A stretch of DNA of 64,000 nt, from NCBI RefSeq assembly GCF_016598615.1, contig NZ_CP066831.1:10912001-10976000 (forward strand), written 5' to 3'. The notes beneath the pieces were generated by a model, which saw only the letters and a program-made list of their open reading frames with translations, was not told the DNA's origin and did no database searches. Source of the DNA: Streptomyces liliifuscus. GTDB lineage: Bacteria > Actinomycetota > Actinomycetes > Streptomycetales > Streptomycetaceae. The position numbers were made by a program, and so were the translations under genes. Of the stretch, positions 35,787 to 44,754 are shown piece by piece; the first letter of the stretch is position 1, and every line of letters begins with the position of its first letter.

Positions 35787-35804
35787 CAGGGCTGATCAGC
35801 CCTG
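35787..35804. promoter_or_regulatory. 18-bp perfect palindrome upstream of the lipoprotein gene
   Basis: CAGGGCTGATCAGCCCTG is a perfect palindrome 31 bases before the lipoprotein start, a position typical of an operator. The remaining 335-base gap up to the membrane-protein gene has no gene. It does contain a direct repeat of about 21 bases (35808-35828 and 35838-35858; CCAGCCTGCG-G/C-TGGTCG) with a 30-base period. Confidence 0.45.
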
Positions 35805-36091
35805 AAGCCAGCCTGCGGTGGTCGCGACCAGCTCCAGCCAGCCTGCGCTGGTCGTCGACGGTGAGCAAGCTTGCCTTCCTGGTTGAGGTGAGGCCGCGCT
35901 GGGGCTGATAGCCAGGTTCTCCAGCGGTACATACGCTGCTACTGCGTCAATTTGCGGCGCCAACAGACAGATTGACGCTCCACCTGCCCGCGCTTCGCCG
36001 TTGTCGCGCGAGTGGCCCGGAGTGCGCAGGCTGGTTCGCCGTCGGCCAATTGGGCGGGGCGGCCGCCGCTGACGAAGACCGTTCGGGAGCG

Positions 36092-36730
36092 TCAGTTCCT
36101 GAAGTCCGGCCGTTGCCGACCGTTGTGGCGCAGCCGGAGCCGATGCCGGGGGCGCGAGCGCAGCACTGGATGGAGGTTCCAGCCCTGCTCCGAGGCGACG
36201 CGCAGGACGTACCCGGCGCCAACGCCCCGGAAGTAGTGTGTCCCGAGTTCCAGGTCGCGGTGGTACTCGCGACGGTAGTGGGAGGTCTCCACTCGCCGGG
36301 TCTGCTTTTCGATGCGCCGGTCCACGCGCGCCTGGTAGTACGTCGTGTCGCCCTCCCGCACCAGCGCCACCGGGGTCACGCACCAGAGCGGGACGAACGG
36401 CACCCGGCCCAGCGTGGCGTCCAGCACCCGTATCGCACCGTTCTCGGCACGCGGCACCATGTGGACAATCAGCTCGGCTACCGTCGCCACGCAGTAGAAG
36501 CAGGCGGCGAGGAAGACCCACACCACCCACCACAGTGGCAGGAACACCAGGGTCAGGGGGAGAAGCAGCAGCCAGCGCAGTACGGCCGGACGGACAGGAA
36601 GCGGCCCCCAGGCGGGGTCGTCGTAATCAGGCACGAATGGTGTCTTCCCCTCGGTTCGCCATCGCTCGACGGTGCGCCCGTGAGCGTACGCCGGGGCTGA
36701 CCCGCACGGAGCGGCAGGTTGTGGCGACAC
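36092..36730 (-). CDS. Hypothetical membrane protein
   Basis: 212 residues if started at GTG 36730, though the start is uncertain. A hydrophobic stretch of about 45 residues (WLLLLPLTLVFLPLWWVVWV, then FLAACFYCVATVAELIVHMV) should form two membrane helices. The C-terminal part is soluble and basic (TYYQARVDRRIEKQTRR, REYHRDLELGTHYFRGVG). I do not recognise the family. It faces the same way as the downstream lipoprotein gene but is separated by 335 bases. Confidence 0.55.
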   Translation of the reverse strand: MSPQPAAPCGSAPAYAHGRTVERWRTEGKTPFVPDYDDPAWGPLPVRPAVLRWLLLLPLTLVFLPLWWVVWVFLAACFYCVATVAELIVHMVPRAENGAIRVLDATLGRVPFVPLWCVTPVALVREGDTTYYQARVDRRIEKQTRRVETSHYRREYHRDLELGTHYFRGVGAGYVLRVASEQGWNLHPVLRSRPRHRLRLRHNGRQRPDFRN

Positions 36731-37062
36731 CGGCTTCAGTGTGGGTTGGCAAGCAGTTGGAGGCTGTGGCAGGCACAGCCCCTGGGCGTACTTGAGGCAT
36801 CTCGCGTGGCCGGACCGAATGCGCCGTCGACGGCAGGTTCACCACCACGCTGTGAGCGCGCTCCCCGCGCTCGCAGCGTGCGGCTTGGGCTTTAACGCCG
36901 CTGCGCCTGGCGGCGGTTGACAGAGCATGTCGAACTGCACTGGCCCGGCCGGGGAGCTGAGAGGAAAAGAAGGTCCGCTCGCGGTGGCGCAAGCTGCCGT
37001 CCGAACGGAACCCCACGATGGTGCTGCCACGGTTCAGGGCTCCGGGGCATCAGGGAGCGTCG
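36731..37062. other. Gap without recognisable gene
   Basis: About 330 bases between the membrane-protein gene and the 3' end of the NlpC/P60 gene. Open frames here have no ribosome site, no family resemblance and no codon pattern distinct from the other frames. Confidence 0.4.
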
Positions 37063-37959
37063 CTACGAGGAAGTGGACGACCTCACGCCGACAATTCGGT
37101 AGTAGTACTGGTCCTGCCTGGTCAGGATGTCGATGCTGGTGTAGCCGATGCCGGCATTCTCGTTGAGGGCGGAGTAGAGGCGGCCGTCGCCCGCGTAGAA
37201 GCCGACATGGCCGTCGTAGAAGACGAGATCGCCGACCTGCCGCTCGGACGCAGGGACCCGCAGGACGTCGAGAGGCTGGAGGTTGCTGTTGTTGGACTCG
37301 TTGTTCGCGGCCTCCCCCACCGCCCAGCTGTAGTAGCTGTTCGCTGTCTTGCGGGTCCAGTCCGAGGGCAGGTCGGGCACGCGGTTGTACGAGTGGTACA
37401 CCAGGCCGGAGCAGTCGAAGGTGTCCGGCCCCTCAGTGCCCCACTCGTACGGCTTGTCGGTTTGGTCGAGCGAGTAGTGGTAGGCCACGCGGGAGAAGTT
37501 GTACACGCTCTTGGTCGTCGAGCACTCGACGCCCGACGCCGTGGTGCCGTTCTGGGTGATGATCTGCAGACGCCGGAACTGGGCGATGTCCGAGGGGTTC
37601 CAGGTGTCCTCGCCGCCCGAGACGGTGTCGCCATGGAGGACGGCCGCGGTTTCTCCGGTGCGGAACACGAACGGCTGGGCGCCGTCGGCGCCGACCGCGT
37701 TCATCCTGAGGACGGGCGGCTTGCCGTCGCCCCGGTCGGTGTCGGTCAGCGTCCAGTGGATGCTGGCCTCGTTCGAGCTGTGCCAGTAGATCTGGACCAG
37801 GGACCGCGCTCCGGCGCAGCCGCCGGTCACGGTGATGCTGGGGTTGGCGATCGGCTCGTTCGCGGAGGCCGGCGGTGCGGTAGCCAGGCCCATCGAGCCT
37901 GCCGCTATGAGAAGTGCACCTGTCGTCAACGCGTTCCTGAGTCTTGCGAGGACTCTCAT
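37063..37959 (-). CDS. Secreted NlpC/P60 cell-wall hydrolase
   Basis: 298 residues. A signal peptide (about 1-33, ending PASA) and an N-terminal beta domain (about 35-150) are followed by an NlpC/P60 domain. The nucleophile is Cys183 (GPDTFDCSGLVYHSYN) and the histidine His251 (VGDLVFYDGHVGFYAGDG). These enzymes cut peptide stems of peptidoglycan. ATG 37959 is chosen because GGGAG is 7 bases upstream and the leader starts there. Upstream lies a 72-base block shared with the secreted protein gene at 33849, so the two are probably co-regulated. Confidence 0.88.
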   Translation of the reverse strand: MRVLARLRNALTTGALLIAAGSMGLATAPPASANEPIANPSITVTGGCAGARSLVQIYWHSSNEASIHWTLTDTDRGDGKPPVLRMNAVGADGAQPFVFRTGETAAVLHGDTVSGGEDTWNPSDIAQFRRLQIITQNGTTASGVECSTTKSVYNFSRVAYHYSLDQTDKPYEWGTEGPDTFDCSGLVYHSYNRVPDLPSDWTRKTANSYYSWAVGEAANNESNNSNLQPLDVLRVPASERQVGDLVFYDGHVGFYAGDGRLYSALNENAGIGYTSIDILTRQDQYYYRIVGVRSSTSS

Positions 37960-38067
37960 GCGGAACTCCCGGGATCTTCGGCACGCCACATGCCGGACGT
38001 ATGAGTTCGGTAGGACGGCTGGCGGTGAAAGGGGTTGAGCGTGAGGTCATGTGCGCCCCGCCACGGC

Positions 38068-38139
38068 CGGTGTCAGCCTGTACGACGGGCACGGTAGCCC
38101 GGCCAGGCCGCAGAGTGTGCCGGTCGTTTGCCCCACAAG
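38068..38139 (-). promoter_or_regulatory. Conserved promoter-like block, copy 2
   Basis: Read on the minus strand it starts CTTGTGGGGCAAACGACCG and ends AGGCTGACACCG. It is nearly the same as the block at 33677-33749, with about 8 substitutions and two single-base indels. It ends about 108 bases before the NlpC/P60 start. Both copies are oriented toward a gene for a secreted wall-associated protein. Confidence 0.6.
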
Positions 38140-38268
38140 GAACAGCCACCGCACACACCGGAATACGCGCAAGGCAGCGTCAGAAGGCCGGCCCCGACAC
38201 CTTCATCGCACCGAGGCCGAGGCTTACGGGCGCTCTACCTTGATCGTGGGTCAACTACCCTTGTTTCC

Positions 38269-40683
38269 ATGCGGCACGGGGGACGCAAGGGGAACGAGGA
38301 CGGAACCACTGATTCGACAGGCGGCCCCAGGTCCAGCGAGCGCCTGGTGATCCTGGCCCTTGAGCGCTTCGGGGTGTGGCTCCGGTCCATCGTGGTCTGC
38401 CTGTGCGGTGCGCTGGGCGTCGTCTCGGCGGATGCGGCGGAGATTCCCCTGGCGGTGTCTCTGCTGGTGCCCGCTTTCCTCGCCTGTGGTGTGCGCCTTT
38501 ACTCGCTGCGCCGCCCGCGCATGTTCCCGCTTGCCCTGCTGTGGACGTTGGACGCGGCCGTGGTGGTGTTGACGGGGCTGTCTCAGCCGGTGATCGGCGG
38601 CGAGGCCGCGGATGTGATGGTGGAGGCGATGGTCGGCATCAGCGTCGTCGCCTTCCAGTACGAGTGGGCGACGCGACCGGTGGCCGGGGCTGCCCTGGCC
38701 GCGTTGGGGGCTGTCGTGTTCGTGCTGGGCGACGTCCTCTCCTCGCCCGGGCACGGCCCCGACTGGGTACCCCTGGCGCGCATGCTGATCCAGGTGGGCC
38801 TGTCGAGGGCCGCCTACCTCATCGTTCGGGGGCTGGCCAGGGCGGCGGACCGGTCGGCCGCGGTCAGGGCGGCAGCGCGCCGGGAGATGGAGGTCGCCGC
38901 CGCACGCAGGGCGACCGAGCGCGAGTACCTGGCGACCCTGCACGACACGGCGAGCGCGACGCTGCTGATGGTCTCCCAGGGCGACGGCCGGGACTGGTCG
39001 TGGCTGCCTCCACGTGCCAGACAGGATCTGGAGGCCATGTCCGCCGTGCCCGGATTCGAGACGGGGAGCGTCGACCTCGCGGCTCTCCTCGGCTGTGTGC
39101 CCGAAGGTGAGGGACAGACCAGGGTGCGGCTCAAGACGCGCATCGATGGCCCGCTCGCGATTCCGTCCGGCCCTGGGCTCGCGATATTCAACGGGGTCCG
39201 GGAGGCCGTCACCAATGTGGCACGCCATGCCGGGGTGCGGGAGGCGGAGCTCAGGGCATGGACAGAGGGAGAAGGCGCCGTCGTCGAACTGTCCGACGCG
39301 GGACGGGGGTTCAACCCGGAGTCCGTCCCCGCGCGGCGCCGGGGCATCTCCGGTTCCATCATCGCCAGGATGCACGCGGTCGGAGGCTCCGCTTCCGTCA
39401 CCTCCCATCCGGACATCGGGACCCGCGTGCAGTGGCGCTGGCACGGCCAGACGCGGGCGCCACAGGCAGGCGACGGAGCACAGGCGCCCGGCGTACCGCG
39501 CCCGCCCCGCGCCCAGGTCCAGCACACGGCCGACGTCCGCTTCATCCGTGGGCGGCTCCTGTACGGGACCCAACTGGCCGTGCTGCTGATCAGCCTGGTG
39601 TGGCAGTTCACCATCTCGCTGCGCCGGCTCGTGGTCCACCAGGACGTGTACCGCCCCGCGTGGGCACAGACGGCCGCCTTCGTCTGCCTTGCCGCCGTCG
39701 CGGTGATCGGGGGCGCCTATCTGCTGCGTGGCAGACAGATCCCTCCGAGGGTGCGCTGGTGGAGCCTGGGCTCGGCGCTGGCTGTTTCGGCGGTCTGCGC
39801 GTTCACGCTCCCGCCGGAGCAGTCGACAGGTGCACCGGACTGGGCGTTCGGAGTGGTCGGCTGGCACGCGCTGTTCCTGCTGGCAGACCTGCGGGTCAGG
39901 GTATTCGCGGCGTTCCTCGGGGCGCATGTGGGGCTCAACGCGACTGCTGTGTTCCTGTCCGGGGCGCCAACTGTCGCCCAGTGGGCCACCATGGGGATCT
40001 CCACGATAGGCAGCTGCGGCTTCCAGCTATCCGTCGGTGTACTGATGACGTACCTGCTCCACGGTACGGCGCCAGCAGCGGGGACCGAGGCCGCACGGGA
40101 GGAAGAACTGCGTACCCGGGAACGCATCCACGAGGACATGCAGCGTGACCACAAGGACCGCTACCGCGCGCTGACGGCGACGACCGTGCCGCTGCTCGTG
40201 GGCCTTGGCCATGGTGTGCTGAGCCCGCACGACGAGGAGGTCAGGTTCCGGTGCGGCGTGGAAGCCGCCCGTATGCGCCGCCTGTTCGCGGAAAGCGATG
40301 CCGTCCTGGACCCGCTGCTGAACGAGTTGCGGGCGTGCGTCGAGGTGGCCGAGCACCAGGGGGTGACGGTGAGCCTGGCCGTACGGGGCCAGCCGGGTGA
40401 GGTGCCTGTGGAGGTACGCAGGGAGTTGATCGACCCGGTGGCGGTGATTCTGAGCCGTACCCGCTCGACCGCGCGGGTGACTGTCGTGTGGACACCCCGC
40501 GTGGTACGCGTGAGTGTGGTCAGCGAGGACTGCGCCGGCGGCCGGGGCGCGGAAAGAGCCGCTCAGGCACACGGCCGTGCCACGGACGTGAAGGTGGACG
40601 TGACGCGAACGATGCGCGGCGGAAGTGTGTGGGTGGAGGCCGGCTGGAGAAGACCGGCAGCCTCCGGAGTTGACCTCACATGA
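38269..40683 (+). CDS. Membrane sensor kinase-like protein with two modules
   Basis: 804 residues from ATG 38269, which has no Shine-Dalgarno and may be leaderless. First module: five to six membrane helices (about 30-190), a coiled stretch, a phospho-acceptor-like helix (TEREYLATLHDTASATLLMV, His225) and an ATPase-like domain with N-box VREAVTNVARHAG (about 310) and G-box LSDAGRGFNP (about 341). Second module: another set of four to five membrane helices (about 440-600), a coiled segment and a degenerate kinase-like C-terminus. This is about twice the usual NarL-family kinase length, as if two sensors had fused. The response regulator start overlaps its stop (ATGA), so they work together. 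Signal unknown. Confidence 0.8.
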   Translation: MRHGGRKGNEDGTTDSTGGPRSSERLVILALERFGVWLRSIVVCLCGALGVVSADAAEIPLAVSLLVPAFLACGVRLYSLRRPRMFPLALLWTLDAAVVVLTGLSQPVIGGEAADVMVEAMVGISVVAFQYEWATRPVAGAALAALGAVVFVLGDVLSSPGHGPDWVPLARMLIQVGLSRAAYLIVRGLARAADRSAAVRAAARREMEVAAARRATEREYLATLHDTASATLLMVSQGDGRDWSWLPPRARQDLEAMSAVPGFETGSVDLAALLGCVPEGEGQTRVRLKTRIDGPLAIPSGPGLAIFNGVREAVTNVARHAGVREAELRAWTEGEGAVVELSDAGRGFNPESVPARRRGISGSIIARMHAVGGSASVTSHPDIGTRVQWRWHGQTRAPQAGDGAQAPGVPRPPRAQVQHTADVRFIRGRLLYGTQLAVLLISLVWQFTISLRRLVVHQDVYRPAWAQTAAFVCLAAVAVIGGAYLLRGRQIPPRVRWWSLGSALAVSAVCAFTLPPEQSTGAPDWAFGVVGWHALFLLADLRVRVFAAFLGAHVGLNATAVFLSGAPTVAQWATMGISTIGSCGFQLSVGVLMTYLLHGTAPAAGTEAAREEELRTRERIHEDMQRDHKDRYRALTATTVPLLVGLGHGVLSPHDEEVRFRCGVEAARMRRLFAESDAVLDPLLNELRACVEVAEHQGVTVSLAVRGQPGEVPVEVRRELIDPVAVILSRTRSTARVTVVWTPRVVRVSVVSEDCAGGRGAERAAQAHGRATDVKVDVTRTMRGGSVWVEAGWRRPAASGVDLT

Positions 40684-41336
40684 GTGACAACGCACCGGTC
40701 AGCGTGGTCGTCGTCGACGATCATCCCGCCATCCTCTCGGGCGTGGAGGCGTGGTACGCCGCATCACGGCGGCCCATCACCGTGGTCGCGGTCGGCGGCT
40801 CCATACGGGAAGCCTGGACCGCGCCGGGCAGCACGGCCGACGTCGTCGTCCTGGATCTGCAACTGGGCGAGGGCGGCCCCGCCTTCGGCAGCCTTCGAAG
40901 ACTCGTCGACGCCGGGCGGCAGGTGGTCGTCTACTCGATGCGGGACGACGAGAAGACAGCGCTCAACTGCCTGGACCTGGGAGCCGCGACCTATCTGACC
41001 AAGAGCGAGGGCCGAGACCATCTGGTCGAGGCGACGCTGGCGGCAGCGGACGAGCGGCCCTACATGGCGCCCGCACTGGCTGGCGCGCTGGGAACAAATA
41101 CCCGCGCCGACCGCCCCCAACTCTCAGTGCGCGAGGAGAACGTGCTCATCGAGTGGTTCCAGTCGGAGTCGAAGGAGTTGGTCGCGCAGCGTCTCGGGAT
41201 CTCCGTACGGACGGTCAACTCGTATCTGGACCGGGTGCGCATCAAGTACGCGAACGTCGGCCGACCCGCGCGGACCAAGGCAAGCCTGGTCGCCCGCGCC
41301 ATCCAGGACGGGCTGGTCGACGTGGACGACCTCTGA
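40680..41336 (+). CDS. NarL/LuxR-type response regulator
   Basis: 218 residues. Receiver domain: acidic pair in VSVVVVDDHPAILSGVEAWY, phospho-acceptor Asp in VVVLDLQLGEG (about residue 60), Ser/Lys positions in VVYSMRD and YLTKSEGRD. The C-terminal helix-turn-helix (about 140-215; VAQRLGISVRTVNSYLDRVR) lacks the usual LTxRE opening (LSVREENVLIEWF), a mild divergence. Translationally coupled to the double-module kinase. Targets unknown. Confidence 0.88.
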   Translation: MSDNAPVSVVVVDDHPAILSGVEAWYAASRRPITVVAVGGSIREAWTAPGSTADVVVLDLQLGEGGPAFGSLRRLVDAGRQVVVYSMRDDEKTALNCLDLGAATYLTKSEGRDHLVEATLAAADERPYMAPALAGALGTNTRADRPQLSVREENVLIEWFQSESKELVAQRLGISVRTVNSYLDRVRIKYANVGRPARTKASLVARAIQDGLVDVDDL

Positions 41337-41501
41337 GTGCAGGAGTAGGTGCCACTGATGCACGTCTTCAGCATGATCGGGGTCTCTAGCGCACATCACG
41401 CTGGCTATAGCGGCCTGGAGTGGGGGGCGCAGTGCGACCTTTCGGCGTGGTCAGCCAGCCCGCCACCCCTGTCGAACGACTCTCGGACGTCACCCATCCG
41501 G

Positions 41502-41526
41502 ACTTTGTCCTGGGTGTGGAAAAAGA
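41502..41526. promoter_or_regulatory. Candidate ROK operator, site 1
   Basis: ACTTTGTCCT-GGGTG-TGGAAAAAGA, about 134 bases before the ROK regulator start. It has the same 25-base architecture as the sites at 49464 and 51680, and the left half is identical in all three. A related imperfect repeat (ACTTCCCAGTCTGGAAAAT) follows near 41553. Probably mediates autoregulation. Confidence 0.6.
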
Positions 41527-41659
41527 GGCACCCAAGTTGAGCGTAAGTACTTCCCAGTCTGGAAAATCGTTGTTACGTTCCTCTTCAACAACCTGACGGT
41601 GCAGTCGGTGCCGACAGGCACCTGGATTCCCGGCCGTGGGTGAGGGGAGAGGAGGGATC

Positions 41660-42850
41660 GTGAGACGGATGACTGCTCGGCCTGAGAACGCGCATCAGGC
41701 GCGGCTGCTTCGTCTACTGCGTGACGACGGGTCCAACTCTCGTGCCCAGCTGGGTGATCTGGTGGACCTGTCCCGCTCGAAGCTGGCCGTCGAAGTGGAC
41801 CGGCTGCTGGAGACGGGGCTGGTCGTCGCGGACGGGTTGGCCCCGTCCCGGGGTGGCCGGCGGTCGCACAACATCCGGCTCGCGCCGACGCTGCGTTTCC
41901 TCGGTGTCGACATCGGCGCCACCTCGGTCGATGTCGCCGTGACGAATGCGGAGTTGGAGGTGCTGGGGCACATCAACCAGCCCATGGACGTGCGAGAGGG
42001 CCCGGTCGCGGTCTTCGAGCAGGTGCTGTCCATGGCGGCGAAGTTGAAGGCCTCGGGGCTCGCGGAGGGGTTCGACGGCGCCGGCATCGGCGTGCCCGGC
42101 CCGGTCCGCTTCCCCGAGGGCGTCCCGGTCGCCCCGCCGATCATGCCGGGCTGGGACGGGTTCCCGGTCCGGGAGGCACTGAGTCAGGACCTCGGCTGTC
42201 CGGTCATGGTCGACAACGACGTGAACCTGATGGCGATGGGGGAGCAGCACGCGGGCGTGGCCCGTTCCGTGGGCGACTTCCTCTGCGTCAAGATCGGTAC
42301 CGGTATCGGCTGCGGGATCGTCGTCGGCGGAGAGGTCTACCGCGGTACGACGGGCAGCGCGGGCGACATCGGCCACATCCAGGCCGTGCCGGACGGCCGC
42401 CCGTGCGCGTGCGGCAACCGGGGCTGCCTGGAGGCCCACTTCAGCGGCGCCGCGTTGGCCGCTGACGCGGAGCAGGCCGCGCGCGAGGGACGGTCGGCCC
42501 AGCTTGCCGCCCGGTTGGAGACGGCCGGGCGTCTGACGGCCGAGGACGTATCGGCTGCCGCGGCAGCGGGGGACGCGGTGGCCCTGGAGCTGATTCGGGA
42601 GGGTGGGAAGCGTCTGGGCCAGGTCATCGCCGGGCTTGTCAGTTTCTTCAATCCGGGGCTGGTGGTCATCGGCGGCGGTGTGACCGGGCTCGGGCACACG
42701 TTGTTGGCCAGTGTTCGGACCCAGGTGTACCGGCAGTCGCTGCCGCTCGCCACCGGCAATCTACCGATTGTGCTGGGGGAGTTGGGGCCGGCCGCCGGAG
42801 CGATCGGTGCAGCCCGCCTCATCAGCGACCACGTCTTCTCGCCCGCCTGA
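41660..42850 (+). CDS. ROK-family regulator of the carbohydrate locus
   Basis: 396 residues: winged helix-turn-helix (about 5-65; SRAQLGDLVDLSRSKLAVEV) plus ROK domain (DIGATSVDVAVTN, GIGVPGPVRFPEG, VDNDVNLMAMGE, IGTGIGCGIVVGGEVYRG, zinc cluster CACGNRGCLEAHF, and GLVVIGGGV). GTG 41660 follows GGAGGG closely; GTG 41636 and ATG 41669 are alternatives. It lies 380 bases upstream of an ABC sugar importer and should control it and the exported enzymes, through the repeated 25-base motif seen here and further on. The inducer is presumably the transported sugar. Confidence 0.88.
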   Translation: MRRMTARPENAHQARLLRLLRDDGSNSRAQLGDLVDLSRSKLAVEVDRLLETGLVVADGLAPSRGGRRSHNIRLAPTLRFLGVDIGATSVDVAVTNAELEVLGHINQPMDVREGPVAVFEQVLSMAAKLKASGLAEGFDGAGIGVPGPVRFPEGVPVAPPIMPGWDGFPVREALSQDLGCPVMVDNDVNLMAMGEQHAGVARSVGDFLCVKIGTGIGCGIVVGGEVYRGTTGSAGDIGHIQAVPDGRPCACGNRGCLEAHFSGAALAADAEQAAREGRSAQLAARLETAGRLTAEDVSAAAAAGDAVALELIREGGKRLGQVIAGLVSFFNPGLVVIGGGVTGLGHTLLASVRTQVYRQSLPLATGNLPIVLGELGPAAGAIGAARLISDHVFSPA

Positions 42851-43086
42851 CCACTGCCTGACCCCGTCGGTGACGGACCACCACTTGCGCCACTGCACCC
42901 CCGTGGCGTCGCCCCAACGTCACTGCACCCCACTGGCATCACCCCACGACCATCGCGCCTCGGCAACCCCATTGCGCCGTCGCGACACCCGTAGAACCAC
43001 CGCGACACCACAGCCCCGCCGTCTCCACCACATGAAGCGCCGGCGCCCGGCTCCCACCACTGCATGAATCCCAGGCCGTTGGCCTT

Positions 43087-43116
43087 GCCTTGCCCTGTTC
43101 TGCCTTGCCCTGTTCA
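43087..43116 (+). repeat. Tandem 15-base repeat in the transporter leader
   Basis: GCCTTGCCCTGTTCT is followed directly by GCCTTGCCCTGTTCA. It lies in the 380-base, pyrimidine-rich gap (42851-43230) between the ROK gene and the transporter ATPase gene. No gene is seen in that gap. The promoter of the transporter operon should be here. Confidence 0.5.
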
Positions 43117-43230
43117 GCCCCTACGCCCCCGGCGGCATGCCGCCCCGGGCTTCCCAGAGCTGTCCACGTACCCGATCCACCCTGTCCAGCTCCGCTCGCT
43201 CACGGCCCGCACCTGCCGAGGGGATTTCTC

Positions 43231-44754
43231 ATGGCACCACCATCACCCCTGCTCACCATGTCCGGTATCACCAAGTCGTTCCCGGGAGTTCGCGCCCTGG
43301 ACGGTGTGGACCTCGAGGTCCAGGCCGGCGAAGTCCACTGCCTCCTCGGCCAGAACGGAGCCGGAAAGTCCACGTTGATCAAAGTGCTCGCCGGCGCTCA
43401 CCAGCCCGACAGCGGTGAGATCACCTGGCGGGGCGAGGACGTGACCCTGGGGTCGCCGATCGCCGCCATGCGCCTCGGTATCGCCACCATCTACCAGGAA
43501 CTCGATCTGATCGAGGGGCTGTCCGTCGCGGAGAACGTCTTCCTCGGGCACGAGCCGACCTCCGCCGGGTTCGTCGTGCGCGGCTCCGCCGCCCGTACGG
43601 CGACCGCGGAGTTGCTGGAGCGTCTGGGGCACTCGGAGATCGACCCCGCGCGGCTCGTCGGTGACCTGTCCGCGGCGCAGCAGCAGATCGTCTCCATGGC
43701 CCGTGCACTGTCCCACGAGGTCCGGTTGATCGTGATGGACGAGCCGTCCGCGGCGCTCGACCCCGAAGAGGTGGACAACCTCTTTCGGATCGTGGGTGAT
43801 CTGACGGCCGACGGGGTCGCCGTCATCTACATCTCCCACCGCCTGGAGGAGATCCGGCGCATCGGCGACCGGGTCACGGTGCTGAAGGAGGGCCGCTCGG
43901 TCGCGGGCGGTCTGCCCGCCGAGTCGACGCCGACCCATGAGGTCGTGGCCCTGATGACCGGGCGGAATGTGGAGTACGTCTTCCCCGAGCGCCCCGAGGC
44001 AGGATCCGCCATGGGGAGGGAACCGGTGCTGACGGTCCAGGGGCTGACCCGGCGAGGGGAGTTCGCGCCCGTCGATCTGGAGCTGCGGCCCGGTGAGATT
44101 GTCGGTCTGGCCGGGCTCGTCGGGTCCGGGCGCAGCGAGATCCTGGAGACGATCTACGGGGCTCGCCGGCCTGACGGCGGTCGGGTCCTCGTCGAGGGCA
44201 CACCACTGCGTCCGGGAAGCGTCCGGGCCGCGGTCCGCGCCGGCATCGGTCTCGCGCCCGAGGAACGCAAGGCGCAGGGCCTGCTGATGCTGGAGTCCGT
44301 CAGCAGCAACGTCTCGGTCTCCACTCTGTCCCGGTTCGCCCGCGCGGGCTGGATCGACCGGCGTACCGAGCGGACCGCGACGCACCAGGCGGTGCGGGAA
44401 CTGTCCCTGCGCCCCGACAATCCGGATGCCGCGATCAGGACCCTGTCCGGCGGCAACCAGCAGAAGGCTGTCCTCGCACGGTGGCTGTTGCGGGGCTGCA
44501 AGGTGCTGCTGCTGGACGAGCCGACCAGGGGCGTGGACATCGGCGCCCGGGCGGAGCTCTACGCCGTGATTCGCCGGCTGGCCGACGAGGGCCTGGCCGT
44601 ACTTCTCGTGTCCAGTGAGGTGCCCGAGGTCCTGGGGCTCGCCGACCGGGTGCTGGTGCTGCGAGAAGGCAGCGTCGTGCACACCGCGGACGCCCGGGAG
44701 CTCGACGAGCACCGTGTACTCGATCTTGTGATGGAAGGGAGCCCGACGCCATGA
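43231..44754 (+). CDS. Sugar ABC transporter ATP-binding protein, two-domain
   Basis: 507 residues with two tandem ABC domains of the RbsA/MglA type. Domain 1: Walker A GQNGAGKSTL, signature-like LSAAQQQIVSMARAL, Walker B LIVMDEPSAAL. Domain 2: degenerate Walker A GLVGSGRSEI, signature LSGGNQQKAVLARWL, Walker B VLLLDEPTRGVD. The weak second Walker A is normal for this family. ATG 43231 follows GAGGGG at 7 bases; the longer upstream frame is rejected. Energises the importer with the permease that overlaps its stop. Confidence 0.92.
   Translation: MAPPSPLLTMSGITKSFPGVRALDGVDLEVQAGEVHCLLGQNGAGKSTLIKVLAGAHQPDSGEITWRGEDVTLGSPIAAMRLGIATIYQELDLIEGLSVAENVFLGHEPTSAGFVVRGSAARTATAELLERLGHSEIDPARLVGDLSAAQQQIVSMARALSHEVRLIVMDEPSAALDPEEVDNLFRIVGDLTADGVAVIYISHRLEEIRRIGDRVTVLKEGRSVAGGLPAESTPTHEVVALMTGRNVEYVFPERPEAGSAMGREPVLTVQGLTRRGEFAPVDLELRPGEIVGLAGLVGSGRSEILETIYGARRPDGGRVLVEGTPLRPGSVRAAVRAGIGLAPEERKAQGLLMLESVSSNVSVSTLSRFARAGWIDRRTERTATHQAVRELSLRPDNPDAAIRTLSGGNQQKAVLARWLLRGCKVLLLDEPTRGVDIGARAELYAVIRRLADEGLAVLLVSSEVPEVLGLADRVLVLREGSVVHTADARELDEHRVLDLVMEGSPTP

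Noticed and set aside
35796..36533. 245-codon open frame overlapping the membrane-protein gene
   Set aside because: The other frame has two clear membrane helices and balanced composition; this frame is Arg/Pro/Gly-rich.
42851..43230. Extension of the sugar ATPase gene to 43090
   Set aside because: The added segment is Pro/Cys-rich from a pyrimidine tract and the repeat at 43087; GAGGGG supports ATG 43231.
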